Assembly (NCBI GenBank): GCA_029861955.1
Contig: JAOTYK010000012.1
Location: 62,001 to 126,000 of the forward strand
Origin: Acidobacteriota bacterium
Lineage (GTDB): Bacteria > Acidobacteriota > Polarisedimenticolia > Polarisedimenticolales > Polarisedimenticolaceae
Direction of reading: 5' to 3'
DNA: 64,000 bases
Positions 55,591-64,000 of this stretch are shown piece by piece (the first letter of the stretch is position 1; each line of letters starts with the position of its first letter). The position numbers and the translations under genes were made by a program. The notes under the pieces were generated by a model. It had not been told where the DNA came from. It saw only the letters and a program-made list of their open reading frames with translations, and did not search any database.

Positions 55591-56247
55591 ATGCCGACCC
55601 TACTGCTGCTCACCAGGCGACCTCGCCCCGGTCGCGTGAAGACGCGTCTGATCCCGCCGCTGACTCCGTCACAGGCGACGACGCTCTACGGTGCCTTCCT
55701 CGCAGACCAGGTGCTCCGCTTGCGCAGATTGAGTGACGTCGCTCGCCCCGAGGTGTGCTCCGACGTCCCCGTGGCCTACGACGACATGGACTGCACGCTG
55801 CAGGGCGAGGGCGATCTGGGCACCCGACTGGCCCGTGCGTTCGAGCGACTGCACGACGCAGGACGGGGTCCGGTCGTCGCGATCGCCACCGACGCGCCGA
55901 CCCTTGCCGACGAGACGATCCGCCGGGCATTTCACACGCTCGACGGCGGGGACGACGGCGTCGTCGCCGCGGCCGAGGACGGCGGCTATGTCCTCCTGGG
56001 CACACGACGCCATCTCCCCGAGCTGTTCGTCGGTATCCCCTGGGGCGGCGACCGTGTCTTCGCGGAGACGAGGGATCGTCTGATCTCCTCCCGGCTCACT
56101 CACACGATCCTGCCCACCGGTTTCGACGTCGATGACGTCGAGGGACTGCGTCGCCTCCACGCGGCGCTCCGGCACCCCGAAATCTCGGAGCGCGCACCGG
56201 CGACGACTCAGGTCGTGCGAGGATTCCCGGACGAGTGGTTTCGCTAG
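55591..56247 (+). CDS. DUF2064 glycosyltransferase-like protein (TIGR04282 type)
   Basis: 218 aa. Nucleotidyl/glycosyl-transferase fold: LLLTRRPRPGRVKTRLIPPLT at the N-terminus (in place of the usual FxKxPxxGxVKTRL), GEGDLGTRLARAFE, VAIATDAPTLADETI with the metal Asp, and AAEDGGYVLLG. Function of this family is unknown; members often sit near radical-SAM genes or glycan genes, neither seen here. Shares its short divergent promoter region with mobA. Confidence 0.82.
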   Translation: MPTLLLLTRRPRPGRVKTRLIPPLTPSQATTLYGAFLADQVLRLRRLSDVARPEVCSDVPVAYDDMDCTLQGEGDLGTRLARAFERLHDAGRGPVVAIATDAPTLADETIRRAFHTLDGGDDGVVAAAEDGGYVLLGTRRHLPELFVGIPWGGDRVFAETRDRLISSRLTHTILPTGFDVDDVEGLRRLHAALRHPEISERAPATTQVVRGFPDEWFR

Positions 56248-56274
56248 ACGGCCAAAGAGTGCCCGTGGTATAGT
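56245..56274 (+). promoter_or_regulatory. Putative promoter for rho
   Basis: TAGACG (56245-56250) and TATAGT (56269-56274), 18-bp spacer. The -35 overlaps the DUF2064 stop codon. It leaves a leader of about 120 nt before the rho ATG, which also contains a small hairpin GGCGAA/TTCGCC near 56370. Long leaders are common in rho autoregulation. Confidence 0.4.
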
Positions 56275-56403
56275 TTTCCGGCAAGCAGTCGGAGGTTTTC
56301 ACCCTCGCTGCATGACCCCCACTTCATCATCTCAATTGATTCCTTCGTAACTCACGTCTAGACCCATCGGCGAATCTTTTCGCCGGGCGTAGCTGGAGCC
56401 GAA

Positions 56404-57915
56404 ATGGCTGAAGAGAAGAGCGGTACCCGTCGTCCTCGACGTGCAAGCAAGACCACGACGAAGAAGCGCAGCCCCCGTGCGTCTTCTTCGAAGGCCAAGA
56501 AGGAAACCAACGGCGAGACCCTCGAGGCGGTCAAGGCCGTCGAGGAAACCGTCGCGGTCGAACTGACGGAGCCGACGGAGCCGACGAAGCCGACGGAGCC
56601 AACGAAGCCGATGGAGAGCGACGTGATCTCGGCGGACGCCAAGAAGTCCAGTGACGCCGTCGACCTCAACACGCTCTACCGCATGGACAGCAAGCAGCTG
56701 TCCAGTGCGGCCAAGACCCTCGGCATCGAGGGCGCCACCCACATGCGTAAGCAGGAGCTGATCTTCGAGATCATGAAGGCCGAGTCCGAGCAGAGCGGCC
56801 TCGTCTTCGCCGAGGGCGTGCTGCAGATCCTGCAGGACGGCTACGGCTTCCTTCGGCATCCGGACTACAACTACCTGCCCGGTCCCGATGACATCTACAT
56901 CTCCCCCTCTCAGATCAAGCGCTTCGGCCTGACGACCGGCGATACGGTCTCCGGTCAGGTTCGCCCTCCGAAGGAGGACGAGAACTACTTCGCGCTGATC
57001 AAGGTCCTGGCCGTCAACTTCGACGACCCCGATCGGATCCGTGAGCGGATCTTCTTCGACAACCTCACGCCGCTCTACCCGGAAGAGCAACTGCACCTCG
57101 AGGTGGACGCCGGCAACGTCTCCGGCCGTATCATGGATCTGTTGACCCCGATCGGGAAGGGGCAACGCGGACTGATCGTCGCGCCGCCCCGCACCGGTAA
57201 GACCATGCTGCTACAGTCGTTGGCCAACTCGGTGACGGCCAACCATCCCGAGGCCTACCTGATCGTTCTGTTGATCGACGAACGACCGGAAGAGGTCACC
57301 GACATGCAGCGTTCGGTGAAGGGCGAGGTCGTGGCGTCAACCTTCGACGAGCCCGCGCAACAACATGTTCACGTGGCGGAGATGGTCATCGAGAAGGCCA
57401 AGCGTCTGGTCGAGCACGGCAAGGATGTCGTGATCCTCCTGGACAGCATCACCCGTCTTGCACGGGCCTACAACACGGTGCAGCCGCCGTCGGGCAAGGT
57501 CCTCTCCGGTGGTATCGACGCCAACGCGCTCCAGCGACCGAAGCGCTTCTTCGGCGCGGCGCGAAACCTGGAAGCGGGCGGATCGTTGACGATCTGCGCG
57601 ACCGCGTTGATCGACACCGGCTCAAGAATGGACGACGTGATCTTCGAGGAGTTCAAGGGTACCGGCAACATGGAGATCATCCTCGATCGCAAACTGGTCG
57701 ATCGCCGTGTCTTCCCCGCCATCGATATCGAACGCTCCGGAACCCGCAAGGAGGAACTCCTGCTGGGCGCCGAGACCCTCAACAAGGTCTGGATCCTGCG
57801 AAAGATCCTCAACCAGATGTCGATGGTCGAGGCCATGGAGCTGTTGATCGACAAGCTCGCCAAGACCGAATCCAACGAGGAGTTCCTGCGGATGATGCAG
57901 GCACCCACCTCCTAG
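56404..57915 (+). CDS. rho: Transcription termination factor Rho
   Basis: 503 aa, about 85 more than E. coli Rho, due to an N-terminal tail (residues 1-80) rich in Lys/Arg/Ser/Thr and EPT/KPT repeats. Cold-shock-like RNA-binding domain about 130-200 ([16 protein letters not shown]); hexameric ATPase with Walker [11 protein letters not shown] and Walker [17 protein letters not shown], and Q/R-loop sequence after. RNA-dependent helicase for termination. The stop overlaps convergent recG at CTAG. Confidence 0.96.
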   Translation: MAEEKSGTRRPRRASKTTTKKRSPRASSSKAKKETNGETLEAVKAVEETVAVELTEPTEPTKPTEPTKPMESDVISADAKKSSDAVDLNTLYRMDSKQLSSAAKTLGIEGATHMRKQELIFEIMKAESEQSGLVFAEGVLQILQDGYGFLRHPDYNYLPGPDDIYISPSQIKRFGLTTGDTVSGQVRPPKEDENYFALIKVLAVNFDDPDRIRERIFFDNLTPLYPEEQLHLEVDAGNVSGRIMDLLTPIGKGQRGLIVAPPRTGKTMLLQSLANSVTANHPEAYLIVLLIDERPEEVTDMQRSVKGEVVASTFDEPAQQHVHVAEMVIEKAKRLVEHGKDVVILLDSITRLARAYNTVQPPSGKVLSGGIDANALQRPKRFFGAARNLEAGGSLTICATALIDTGSRMDDVIFEEFKGTGNMEIILDRKLVDRRVFPAIDIERSGTRKEELLLGAETLNKVWILRKILNQMSMVEAMELLIDKLAKTESNEEFLRMMQAPTS

Positions 57916-60044
57916 CCGACGCTCCCCAGCTCCAGACGCTTGTGCCAGATCGGACTCAGCCCGTCCAGGAGGTCCTGCGTCTCCTGCTCGCCGCCCTCCC
58001 GATCGACGAGGGCCCGCGCCTCGCGCCGGGCCGTCTCCAGCAGCTCGGGCGCGCGCAGGATGTCCGCCAGGAACTGCAGGTCGCTGGCGCCATGTTGTTG
58101 CGTGCCGAAGACCGCCCCCGGACCGCGAATCTGCAGATCGCGTTCGGCGATACGAAAACCGTCCTGGGTCTCCGCCATGATCGACAGCCGCTCACGGGCC
58201 TCGACGCCCGGGTGGTCGCCACCCACCATCAACACGCAGAACGAACGGCTGGATCCCCTTCCGACACGACCCCGTAATTGGTGGAGCTGTGATAGTCCGA
58301 AGCGCTCGGCATGCTCGACGACCATCACCGTTGCGTTGGGGACATCGACACCGACCTCGATCACCGTCGTCGCCACCAGGATCTCCGTCGTCCCGTCGCG
58401 GAATGCCGTCATGACCTCGTCCTTCTCATCCGCCGCCATGCGACCGTGGAGTGTGGCGATCGACACCTTGCCGAGCGGTCCCCGCCGCAACTCGCGGGCC
58501 GTCGCCTCGACGGCCTTCAATTCACTACGGTCGTCTTCCTCGACCCGTGGCACGACGATGTAGACCTGCCGACCTTCGGCGATCTGCGACGCGATCCCCT
58601 CGAGGACCTTCGGTCGATCCTCCTCCAATCGAACCACGGTTCGGATCGGTGTCCGTCCGGGGGGCAGTTCGTCGATGACCGAGATATCCAGGTCGCCATA
58701 CAACGTCAACGCCAACGATCGCGGGATCGGTGTCGCCGTCATCACCAGCAGGTCGGGCTCGCCACCCTTCCCCGTCAGCGCCGCGCGCTGGCGAACGCCG
58801 AACCTGTGTTGCTCGTCGATGACGGCCAACCCCAGATTCTGAAACTCCAACCCCTCGACGAACAGTGCGTGGGTGCCCACCACCAGCCGAGCGACACCGT
58901 CGGCAATCTTGGCCCGTGCCGCTCGTCGGCCGGCAGCCTTCAGCGAACCGCTGACGAAGACGATCTCGACATCCAACTCACTGTCCGCCAGCAGCTTGTG
59001 GAGGTTCCGGAAGTGTTGCTCGGCGAGGATCTCGGTCGGCGCCATCAGTGCGCCCTGGAATCCGTTGTCGACCGCAACCAGCAACGCCAGGAAGGCGACG
59101 ATCGTCTTGCCCGAGCCCACGTCCCCCTGCAACAACCGATGCATCGGATGCGGACGACGAAGATCGGCGCCGATCTCCTGCAGGACCCGCTTCTGGGCGT
59201 CGGTCAACTTGAACGGCAACAGCCGGGCCAGTCGGCCCCGTAGGGCGTCGGTCACCTCGTAGGCAATCCCGCGCTTCCGTTCGCAGACACCGATCTGTCG
59301 CAACCGCAACGCCGCCTGCAAGAGGAACGCCTCCTCGAAGGCGAGCGCCCGCTGGGCCTCGGTCGAGTGATCGTCGAGACGGAGCATCGGCGTGTCCGCG
59401 TCCGGAAAGTGGATCTGGCGGATCGCCCGACCACGACCCCACACACCCGCGCGACGTCGGATCTCATCGGGGACACGATCGGGGAGCCCATCCGCGTCGA
59501 GGGAGTCCAGCACCCGATGGACCATGTGGCGGAGAGCCTTGGAGGTCAGCGTGCCGAGCTTGCGATAGACCGGCACGATGCGCCCGGTGTGGATCCCCCG
59601 CTCGGTCTCGTCGGCCTCGTCGTCCAGCTTCTCGTAGTCGGGGTTCTCGAGGATCGGATCCTTGTAACGACCCTTGCTGGCACGACAGAAGACCAGCAGG
59701 CGATCGTCCTCCTTGATGACGCGCGCGAGGAAGGGCTGGTTGTACCAGACGGCACGTCGCTTGCCGGACTCGTCCTCCAGCATGGCCTCGAAGATGCTGA
59801 ACCCGCGACGACGGGTTCGGATCAACTTGGTGCTTGCCACGACCACGGAGAGCGTCGCCGGCGGACCGTCCACGACCAGACCGGACAGCGTTTCGAATCG
59901 ACGGCGATCCTCGTAACGAAACGGGAGGTAGAGCAAGAGGTCCTCGACGGTCTCGAGGCCCGCAGCGCCGACGGCCTTCACCTGTCGGTACGGTAGACCG
60001 ATCTCCTTACCCAGATTCTCCAGCCTGGACTCGCCGCGAAGCAC
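57912..60044 (-). CDS. recG: ATP-dependent DNA helicase RecG
   Basis: 710 aa, GTG start. Remodels stalled replication forks and Holliday junctions. N-terminal wedge/OB domain about 25-240 ([21 protein letters not shown]); Walker [19 protein letters not shown] box [26 protein letters not shown], then [16 protein letters not shown] and [16 protein letters not shown]-terminal TRG-like region ([17 protein letters not shown]). Complete. The UbiA-type gene upstream in the same direction ends 10 bp before it. Confidence 0.95.
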   Translation of the reverse strand: MLRGESRLENLGKEIGLPYRQVKAVGAAGLETVEDLLLYLPFRYEDRRRFETLSGLVVDGPPATLSVVVASTKLIRTRRRGFSIFEAMLEDESGKRRAVWYNQPFLARVIKEDDRLLVFCRASKGRYKDPILENPDYEKLDDEADETERGIHTGRIVPVYRKLGTLTSKALRHMVHRVLDSLDADGLPDRVPDEIRRRAGVWGRGRAIRQIHFPDADTPMLRLDDHSTEAQRALAFEEAFLLQAALRLRQIGVCERKRGIAYEVTDALRGRLARLLPFKLTDAQKRVLQEIGADLRRPHPMHRLLQGDVGSGKTIVAFLALLVAVDNGFQGALMAPTEILAEQHFRNLHKLLADSELDVEIVFVSGSLKAAGRRAARAKIADGVARLVVGTHALFVEGLEFQNLGLAVIDEQHRFGVRQRAALTGKGGEPDLLVMTATPIPRSLALTLYGDLDISVIDELPPGRTPIRTVVRLEEDRPKVLEGIASQIAEGRQVYIVVPRVEEDDRSELKAVEATARELRRGPLGKVSIATLHGRMAADEKDEVMTAFRDGTTEILVATTVIEVGVDVPNATVMVVEHAERFGLSQLHQLRGRVGRGSSRSFCVLMVGGDHPGVEARERLSIMAETQDGFRIAERDLQIRGPGAVFGTQQHGASDLQFLADILRAPELLETARREARALVDREGGEQETQDLLDGLSPIWHKRLELGSVG

Positions 60045-60054
60045 GATGCCCGAC

Positions 60055-60963
60055 TCAGGCGCCCGCGTAGAGCGCGTACAGCACCGTCAGCGCCCAGAGG
60101 ATGACTGTCGCGACCATGCCGGCGTCTCGAGTCACGATCTCCGTGGGATTCTCTCCCTGGTCACGTTGGTGGGCCAGGTACAGATAGCGAAAGATGCCGA
60201 ACAGCACGAACGGGACGGTGGCGCCCATCCACGGCGAGCCGATCCGCGCCGTCACCTCGTCGGAGAACGCGTAGAGCGCATAGGCCAGCACCGTACAGGC
60301 GGTCACCGTCGCGATCATCTGGTCCAAAAACGGCAGCGAGTACTCACGCAGGATCGGTCGTTGGTCCGACGCGTCCATTCCCTGAAGCGCCACCAACTCC
60401 TGACGGCGCTTGACAAAGCCGAGGAACATCGCCACCAGCCCCGTGCAGAGCAACAGCCAATGGGAGAGCTTGACGTCGATGAGCACCGCCCCGGCCCAGG
60501 CCCGCAGCAGGAATCCCGTGGCAACGACCATGACGTCGACGATGACGACACGCTTCAGCCAGGTGGAGTAGGCCAGGTTCAACAACAGGTAGGCGACCGC
60601 GACGTAGGTAAATCGCAGGCTGAGCCAACCGGCGCCGACCAGCGCGACCAGCGTCAGCGCGAAGACCGCCACCTGTGCCATCGGCACCGATAGTCGCCCC
60701 GCGGCGATCGGTCGATGCCGCTTGACGGGATGGGCACGATCCTTCTCACGATCGACCAGATCGTTGAGCAGATAGACGCCGGAGGTCAGCGCGCAGAAGA
60801 CGACAAAACCCATTGCGACAAGACTCAGGTACGGGGTCGTCGTCAGTTCGCGGGCGAAGACAAGCGGCGCGAAGATGAAGATGTTCTTCGTCCAATGACG
60901 TGGCCGCATTCCCCGCCAGAGTTCGATCAACACGGATGCCTGCGTCGGTGCGTTCGCGGTCAT
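60055..60963 (-). CDS. UbiA-family prenyltransferase, decaprenyl-phosphate phosphoribosyltransferase-like
   Basis: 302 aa, eight to nine membrane helices. First Asp-rich motif NDLVDREKDRAHPVKRHRP (67-85), which in this subfamily continues as in DPPR synthase, and second motif near FLRAWAGAVLIDVKLS and KRRQEL. DPPR synthase transfers 5-phosphoribose from PRPP to polyprenyl phosphate; other UbiA members prenylate quinones. The adjacent divergent glycosyltransferase of the polyprenyl-P-sugar type favours a role in lipid-linked sugar synthesis. Confidence 0.7.
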   Translation of the reverse strand: MTANAPTQASVLIELWRGMRPRHWTKNIFIFAPLVFARELTTTPYLSLVAMGFVVFCALTSGVYLLNDLVDREKDRAHPVKRHRPIAAGRLSVPMAQVAVFALTLVALVGAGWLSLRFTYVAVAYLLLNLAYSTWLKRVVIVDVMVVATGFLLRAWAGAVLIDVKLSHWLLLCTGLVAMFLGFVKRRQELVALQGMDASDQRPILREYSLPFLDQMIATVTACTVLAYALYAFSDEVTARIGSPWMGATVPFVLFGIFRYLYLAHQRDQGENPTEIVTRDAGMVATVILWALTVLYALYAGA

Positions 60964-61021
60964 GATGTGAGATCGACTCCTTCTTGCTGGCCGCCGTTAT
61001 GATAGAACAGCCTCCATCTTG

Positions 61022-61762
61022 ATGACGAAGCAATCCTCTTCGCGGCAGGGCGCGCTGTTTGCCGATCCGCAACCGATTCGCGTGGATGTCGTCATCCCGG
61101 CGTTTAACGAGGAGCAGGCGATCGGCCGGGTCCTCGTCGATCTCCCGAATCACACCCTCCGCCAACGGATCGTGGTGGACAACGGCTCCACCGACCGGAC
61201 CGCCAACGTGGCCAGGGAGCATGGCGGTGCCGTCATCCACGAGGAACAACGCGGGTACGGAAGCGCCTGCCTGGCCGGCTTGGCCTACATCCGCGATCGC
61301 CCGCCCCACCCCGACATTGTCGTCTTCATCGACGGCGACCACTCCGATCATCCACAACAGCTCGAGTCGCTATTGAAGCCGATCCTGGATGACGAGGCCG
61401 ACCTGGTGATCGGGTCGCGGACCCTCGGCGAGGCGGAGCCCGGAGCCCTGCTCCCACAGGCGCGCTTCGGCAACTGGCTGGCGACGTTCCTGATCCGTCA
61501 CCTGTACGGTGTCTCGATGACCGACCTGGGTCCGTTCCGCGCCATCCGCTGGAAGGCCCTCGAAGCTCTGGAGATGCGGGATCGGGATTTCGGCTGGACG
61601 GTGGAGATGCAGGTCAAGGCCGCGCGCCGCGGTCTGGGTTACGCCGAGGTCCCCGTCTCGTATCGTCGGCGGGTCGGTCAGTCAAAGATTACCGGGACCC
61701 TCTCGGGGACCGTGCGGGCCGGCATCAAGATCCTCTACACGATCTTCCGGCAGCGGGTCTAG
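61022..61762 (+). CDS. Family 2 glycosyltransferase, dolichyl/polyprenyl-phosphate sugar type
   Basis: 246 aa (a TTG directly before would add one residue). GT-A fold: VVIPAFNEEQAIGRVL, VVDNGSTDRT, the DxD in FIDGDHSDHP, and acceptor-binding GRRFDxGW-like RDRDFGWTVEMQVKAARRGLGYAEVPVSYRRRVGQSKITG. Resembles dolichol-phosphate glucosyl/mannosyltransferases without a C-terminal membrane domain. Likely transfers a sugar from NDP-sugar to polyprenyl phosphate. It is divergent from the UbiA gene (58-bp gap) and overlaps convergent greA at CTAG. Confidence 0.8.
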   Translation: MTKQSSSRQGALFADPQPIRVDVVIPAFNEEQAIGRVLVDLPNHTLRQRIVVDNGSTDRTANVAREHGGAVIHEEQRGYGSACLAGLAYIRDRPPHPDIVVFIDGDHSDHPQQLESLLKPILDDEADLVIGSRTLGEAEPGALLPQARFGNWLATFLIRHLYGVSMTDLGPFRAIRWKALEALEMRDRDFGWTVEMQVKAARRGLGYAEVPVSYRRRVGQSKITGTLSGTVRAGIKILYTIFRQRV

Positions 61763-62238
61763 ACGTCGTCGTCGTCTGCGCCGTGGGCGGTCTTCAGTTC
61801 CAGGATCTCCATTCGCTTGAGACCGCTGGGGATCTGGATCTCGACCTCGTCGCCCTCTTCTTTACCCAGCAACGCCTTGCCGATGGGTGAGGCGACCGAC
61901 AGCAGCCCTTTATCGAGATCCGCCAACTCCGGGAACACCAGCTGGTAGGTACTCTCCTCCTGGGTGTCCAGGTCTTCCACCGTCAACGTCGATCCCAGTC
62001 CGACCTTGCCCTCGGGGATGGCGCTCACGGTCAATGAACTGACCGCCGACAGCCGCTCACGAAGTTGACCGATCCGTGCCCGCACGAAGGACTGCCGTTC
62101 CAGCGCGGCGTGGTATTCCGCGTTCTCCTTGAGATCCCCCATGGCAACCGCCGTCTTGATCTCGCGGGGCAGCTCGATGCGCAGCTCGTGCTCGAGGGGG
62201 CGCAGTTCCGATTCGAGCTTCTCGATGATCTTTCGCAT
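61759..62238 (-). CDS. greA: Transcription elongation factor GreA
   Basis: 159 aa. Restarts backtracked RNA polymerase by stimulating transcript cleavage. N-terminal coiled coil with acidic tip DLKENAEYHAALERQ (the conserved D and E are present), and C-terminal FKBP-like domain about 80-155 (GSTLTVEDLDTQEESTYQLV; SVASPIGKALLGKEEGDEVEI). ATG at 62238; the 14-codon upstream extension is rejected. The tail is unusually acidic (GADDDDV). Confidence 0.93.
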   Translation of the reverse strand: MRKIIEKLESELRPLEHELRIELPREIKTAVAMGDLKENAEYHAALERQSFVRARIGQLRERLSAVSSLTVSAIPEGKVGLGSTLTVEDLDTQEESTYQLVFPELADLDKGLLSVASPIGKALLGKEEGDEVEIQIPSGLKRMEILELKTAHGADDDDV

Positions 62239-62382
62239 CGTCGTCCCATCCTGTCGGTGGTTCGGGGTGACCGGGCCCACAATCTACCGCTAACGGCGAT
62301 TACAGACAATGTACCCCCATGCTCCGCTGAACGCCGCTTTGAGCGACCGCTTTCGTTGACACCGGAGCCGCCTCTCTCTACC

Positions 62383-62859
62383 ATGACTGTCATGGAGATG
62401 CGCAAAATCAAGTTTGTAGTAATCGGCGCCGGGGTTTTCCTCTCCCTGGCATTCCTGATCATGGTCGGCATGAATCGCCCCGGCGGTATGGCCTACTACA
62501 TGACCGTCACCGAGTATCTCGCCGAGGGCGCCACGGAGAGCGACTTTCGCGTGAACGGAAAGGTCGTCGAGGGCTCCATCGAACGGTTCACTTCGGGTCA
62601 GGATGTGCGTTTTACGATGACCGACGGCGTCAGCGTCATGACGGTCAGCTACCACGGGATCATTCCCGATACGTTCGTCGATCGAGCCGACGTGGTCGTG
62701 CAGGGTTCGATGAGCGACCAGAACGAGTTCGACGCCCACAAGCTGTTGGCCAAGTGTCCCTCCAAGTACGAAGTGTCGGACGAGTACACGACACCGGAAG
62801 ATTACGAACCCGAGGTCCTCGCTCCCGAGGCTGTCGACGTCTCCCAATTACAGCCCTAG
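62383..62859 (+). CDS. ccmE: Cytochrome c maturation haem chaperone CcmE, Cys-type (CxxxY)
   Basis: 158 aa (starts at 62392 or 62398 also possible). Membrane anchor about 11-29 (FVVIGAGVFLSLAFLIMVG), then a periplasmic OB-fold (DFRVNGKVVEGSIERF; VSYHGIIPDTFVDRADVVVQG). In E. coli the haem-binding residue is the His of LAKHDENY. Here the same position is C125 in LLAKCPSKYE, giving CxxxY instead of HxxxY, a variant described in archaea and some delta-class bacteria. It hands haem to CcmF, encoded just downstream. Confidence 0.88.
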   Translation: MTVMEMRKIKFVVIGAGVFLSLAFLIMVGMNRPGGMAYYMTVTEYLAEGATESDFRVNGKVVEGSIERFTSGQDVRFTMTDGVSVMTVSYHGIIPDTFVDRADVVVQGSMSDQNEFDAHKLLAKCPSKYEVSDEYTTPEDYEPEVLAPEAVDVSQLQP

Positions 62860-62871
62860 GATCCTGAAACC

Positions 62872-64000
62872 TTGCGCGACCTGACGATCTATCTCGGTCA
62901 CTATGGTCTGGCGTTCGCGCTGGTCTCGACGATCTGGGCCACCATCGCCTCCGTCCTCAGCGCGTCGACGTCGCGCCCCGCACTCCAACGCAGCGCCGAA
63001 CGGGCATTGATCGCCGCGGCCTCCCTGTGTACCGTCGCGGCCTTCTGCCTGATCGCCGGCTATCTCGCCAACGACTTCCGCCTGGACGTCGTCTACGGTT
63101 ACTCCAACACCTCCCAGGCGTTGCCCTACAAGATCGGCGCCCTTTGGGGCAGCCAGGCCGGCAGCCTACTCCTGTGGGTCGTCATCCTCGGTGTGATGGG
63201 GTGGGTGATGGTCGCCACCAATCGTCACCGCAACCGTGCGCTGATGCCCTGGGCCACCGCCGTCGTCGCCGTCATCATGGCCTTCTTCCTCTATCTTCTT
63301 AATTTCATCGAGCCGCCGTTCGCCATGAGCGACGCCTTTCGACCGGACGGCGTCGGTCTCAACCCGCAGCTGAAGAACTACTGGATGATGATCCACCCAC
63401 CGACCCTCTACATGGGTTACGTGGCGTTCACCATTCCGTTCGCGTTCGGTGTCGCCGCGTTGATCACGCGACGGACCGGCGATCTCTGGTTCCGCACCAC
63501 GCGTCGCTGGACACTGATGGCGTGGTTCTTCCTGGGTACCGGCGTGCTGCTTGGCTCCTACTGGGCCTACATCGAACTGGGCTGGGGTGGCTACTGGGCC
63601 TGGGATCCCGTAGAGAACGCCTCGTTGATGCCCTGGCTGACCGGCACCGCGTTCCTGCACTCGGTGATGATCCAGGAAAAGAAAGGCATGCTGAAGGTCT
63701 GGAACGTCCTTCTGGTGATGCTGACCTTCTGTCTCTCGATCTTCGGGACCTTCCTGACCCGTAGCGGGATCATCAGCTCGGTCCATTCGTTCACCACGTC
63801 GGGCATCGGCCCCGCGTTCGGTTGGTTCCTGATCCTGCTGTTCGTCGGGTCGCTCGTGCTGTTGATCGTGCGACTGCCCGACCTCCGCAGCGAGGGACGA
63901 CTGGAATCGGTGATGTCCCGCGAGTCGACGTTCCTGTTCAACAACCTCGTGCTGGTCGGGATCGCCGTGACCGTCCTGTTGCTGACGACCTTCCCGATGA
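62872..64000 (+). CDS. ccmF: Cytochrome c-type haem lyase CcmF, truncated by window end
   Basis: First 376 codons from a TTG at 62872, 12 bp after ccmE; no stop before the end of the window. Polytopic membrane protein with the tryptophan-rich haem-handling motif WGGYWAWDPVEN at about 237-248, MIHPPTLYMGY, and LTRSGIISSVHSF. CcmF accepts haem from CcmE and joins it to apocytochrome c in System I. The start is not certain: TTG is used because the preceding frame has no ATG and the sequence LRDLTIYLGHYGLAFAL matches family N-termini. Confidence 0.93.
   Translation, partial: MRDLTIYLGHYGLAFALVSTIWATIASVLSASTSRPALQRSAERALIAAASLCTVAAFCLIAGYLANDFRLDVVYGYSNTSQALPYKIGALWGSQAGSLLLWVVILGVMGWVMVATNRHRNRALMPWATAVVAVIMAFFLYLLNFIEPPFAMSDAFRPDGVGLNPQLKNYWMMIHPPTLYMGYVAFTIPFAFGVAALITRRTGDLWFRTTRRWTLMAWFFLGTGVLLGSYWAYIELGWGGYWAWDPVENASLMPWLTGTAFLHSVMIQEKKGMLKVWNVLLVMLTFCLSIFGTFLTRSGIISSVHSFTTSGIGPAFGWFLILLFVGSLVLLIVRLPDLRSEGRLESVMSRESTFLFNNLVLVGIAVTVLLLTTFPM

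Overview
The window is high-GC DNA (roughly mid-60s % by eye), densely packed, with only a few GTG/TTG starts. The organism looks like a free-living, Gram-negative heterotroph: lipoprotein signal peptides, an outer-membrane beta-signal (35552), TonB-like Pro-rich linkers and a System I cytochrome c maturation pair (ccmE, ccmF). The gene content would fit an Acidobacteriota genome or MAG; this is an inference from gene content and no marker gene here proves it. There are no insertion sequences, phage genes, integrases or CRISPR arrays. The region reads as ordinary chromosome with a few unusual loci.

Layout. 1-2722 (minus): a truncated secreted protein, a two-PDZ secreted protein and RNase D. 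2831-8718 (plus): PEP carboxykinase, MiaE-type tRNA hydroxylase, an OPT transporter with a small membrane partner, and arginine deiminase. 8722-13939: three diverged ATP-grasp ligase paralogs on either side of glycogen synthase; I consider this the least explained locus. 13936-22767: SLC13/RCK-type transporter, cobalamin-dependent methionine synthase, a secreted protein with a tandem Pro-rich duplication, a MATE exporter and a small secreted protein. 22852-28327 (minus): an aldehyde dehydrogenase translationally coupled to an active/inactive M16 peptidase pair, then a group-2-like sigma factor. 28590-33044: adrenodoxin-type ferredoxin reductase, cysteine dioxygenase, cystathionine beta-synthase-type enzyme, a lipoprotein and HU. 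33156-35435: DUF255 thioredoxin-like protein.

35552-44097 is a complete phosphate regulon operon in the order porin-like fragment, pstS, pstC, pstA, pstB, phoU, phoB, phoR. PstC and PstA both carry large extracytoplasmic insertions. It is followed by a secreted protein and two long inverted repeats (44731-44951), then MsrB, a TraB-family membrane protein, an S9 oligopeptidase lipoprotein, the initiator tRNA, ftsB, enolase, CutA and a trans-sulfuration enzyme. 52542-64000 holds moaC and mobA around a dipeptidase, a DUF2064 transferase, rho, recG, a UbiA-type prenyltransferase, a family 2 glycosyltransferase, greA, ccmE and the 5' part of ccmF.

Together MetH, the CBS-type and CGS/CGL-type PLP enzymes and cysteine dioxygenase outline methionine/cysteine interconversion and cysteine oxidation. 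The pst-pho operon gives a self-contained phosphate response. Convergent genes are packed very tightly: five pairs overlap by exactly 4 bp at their stop codons, so little room is left for intrinsic terminators.
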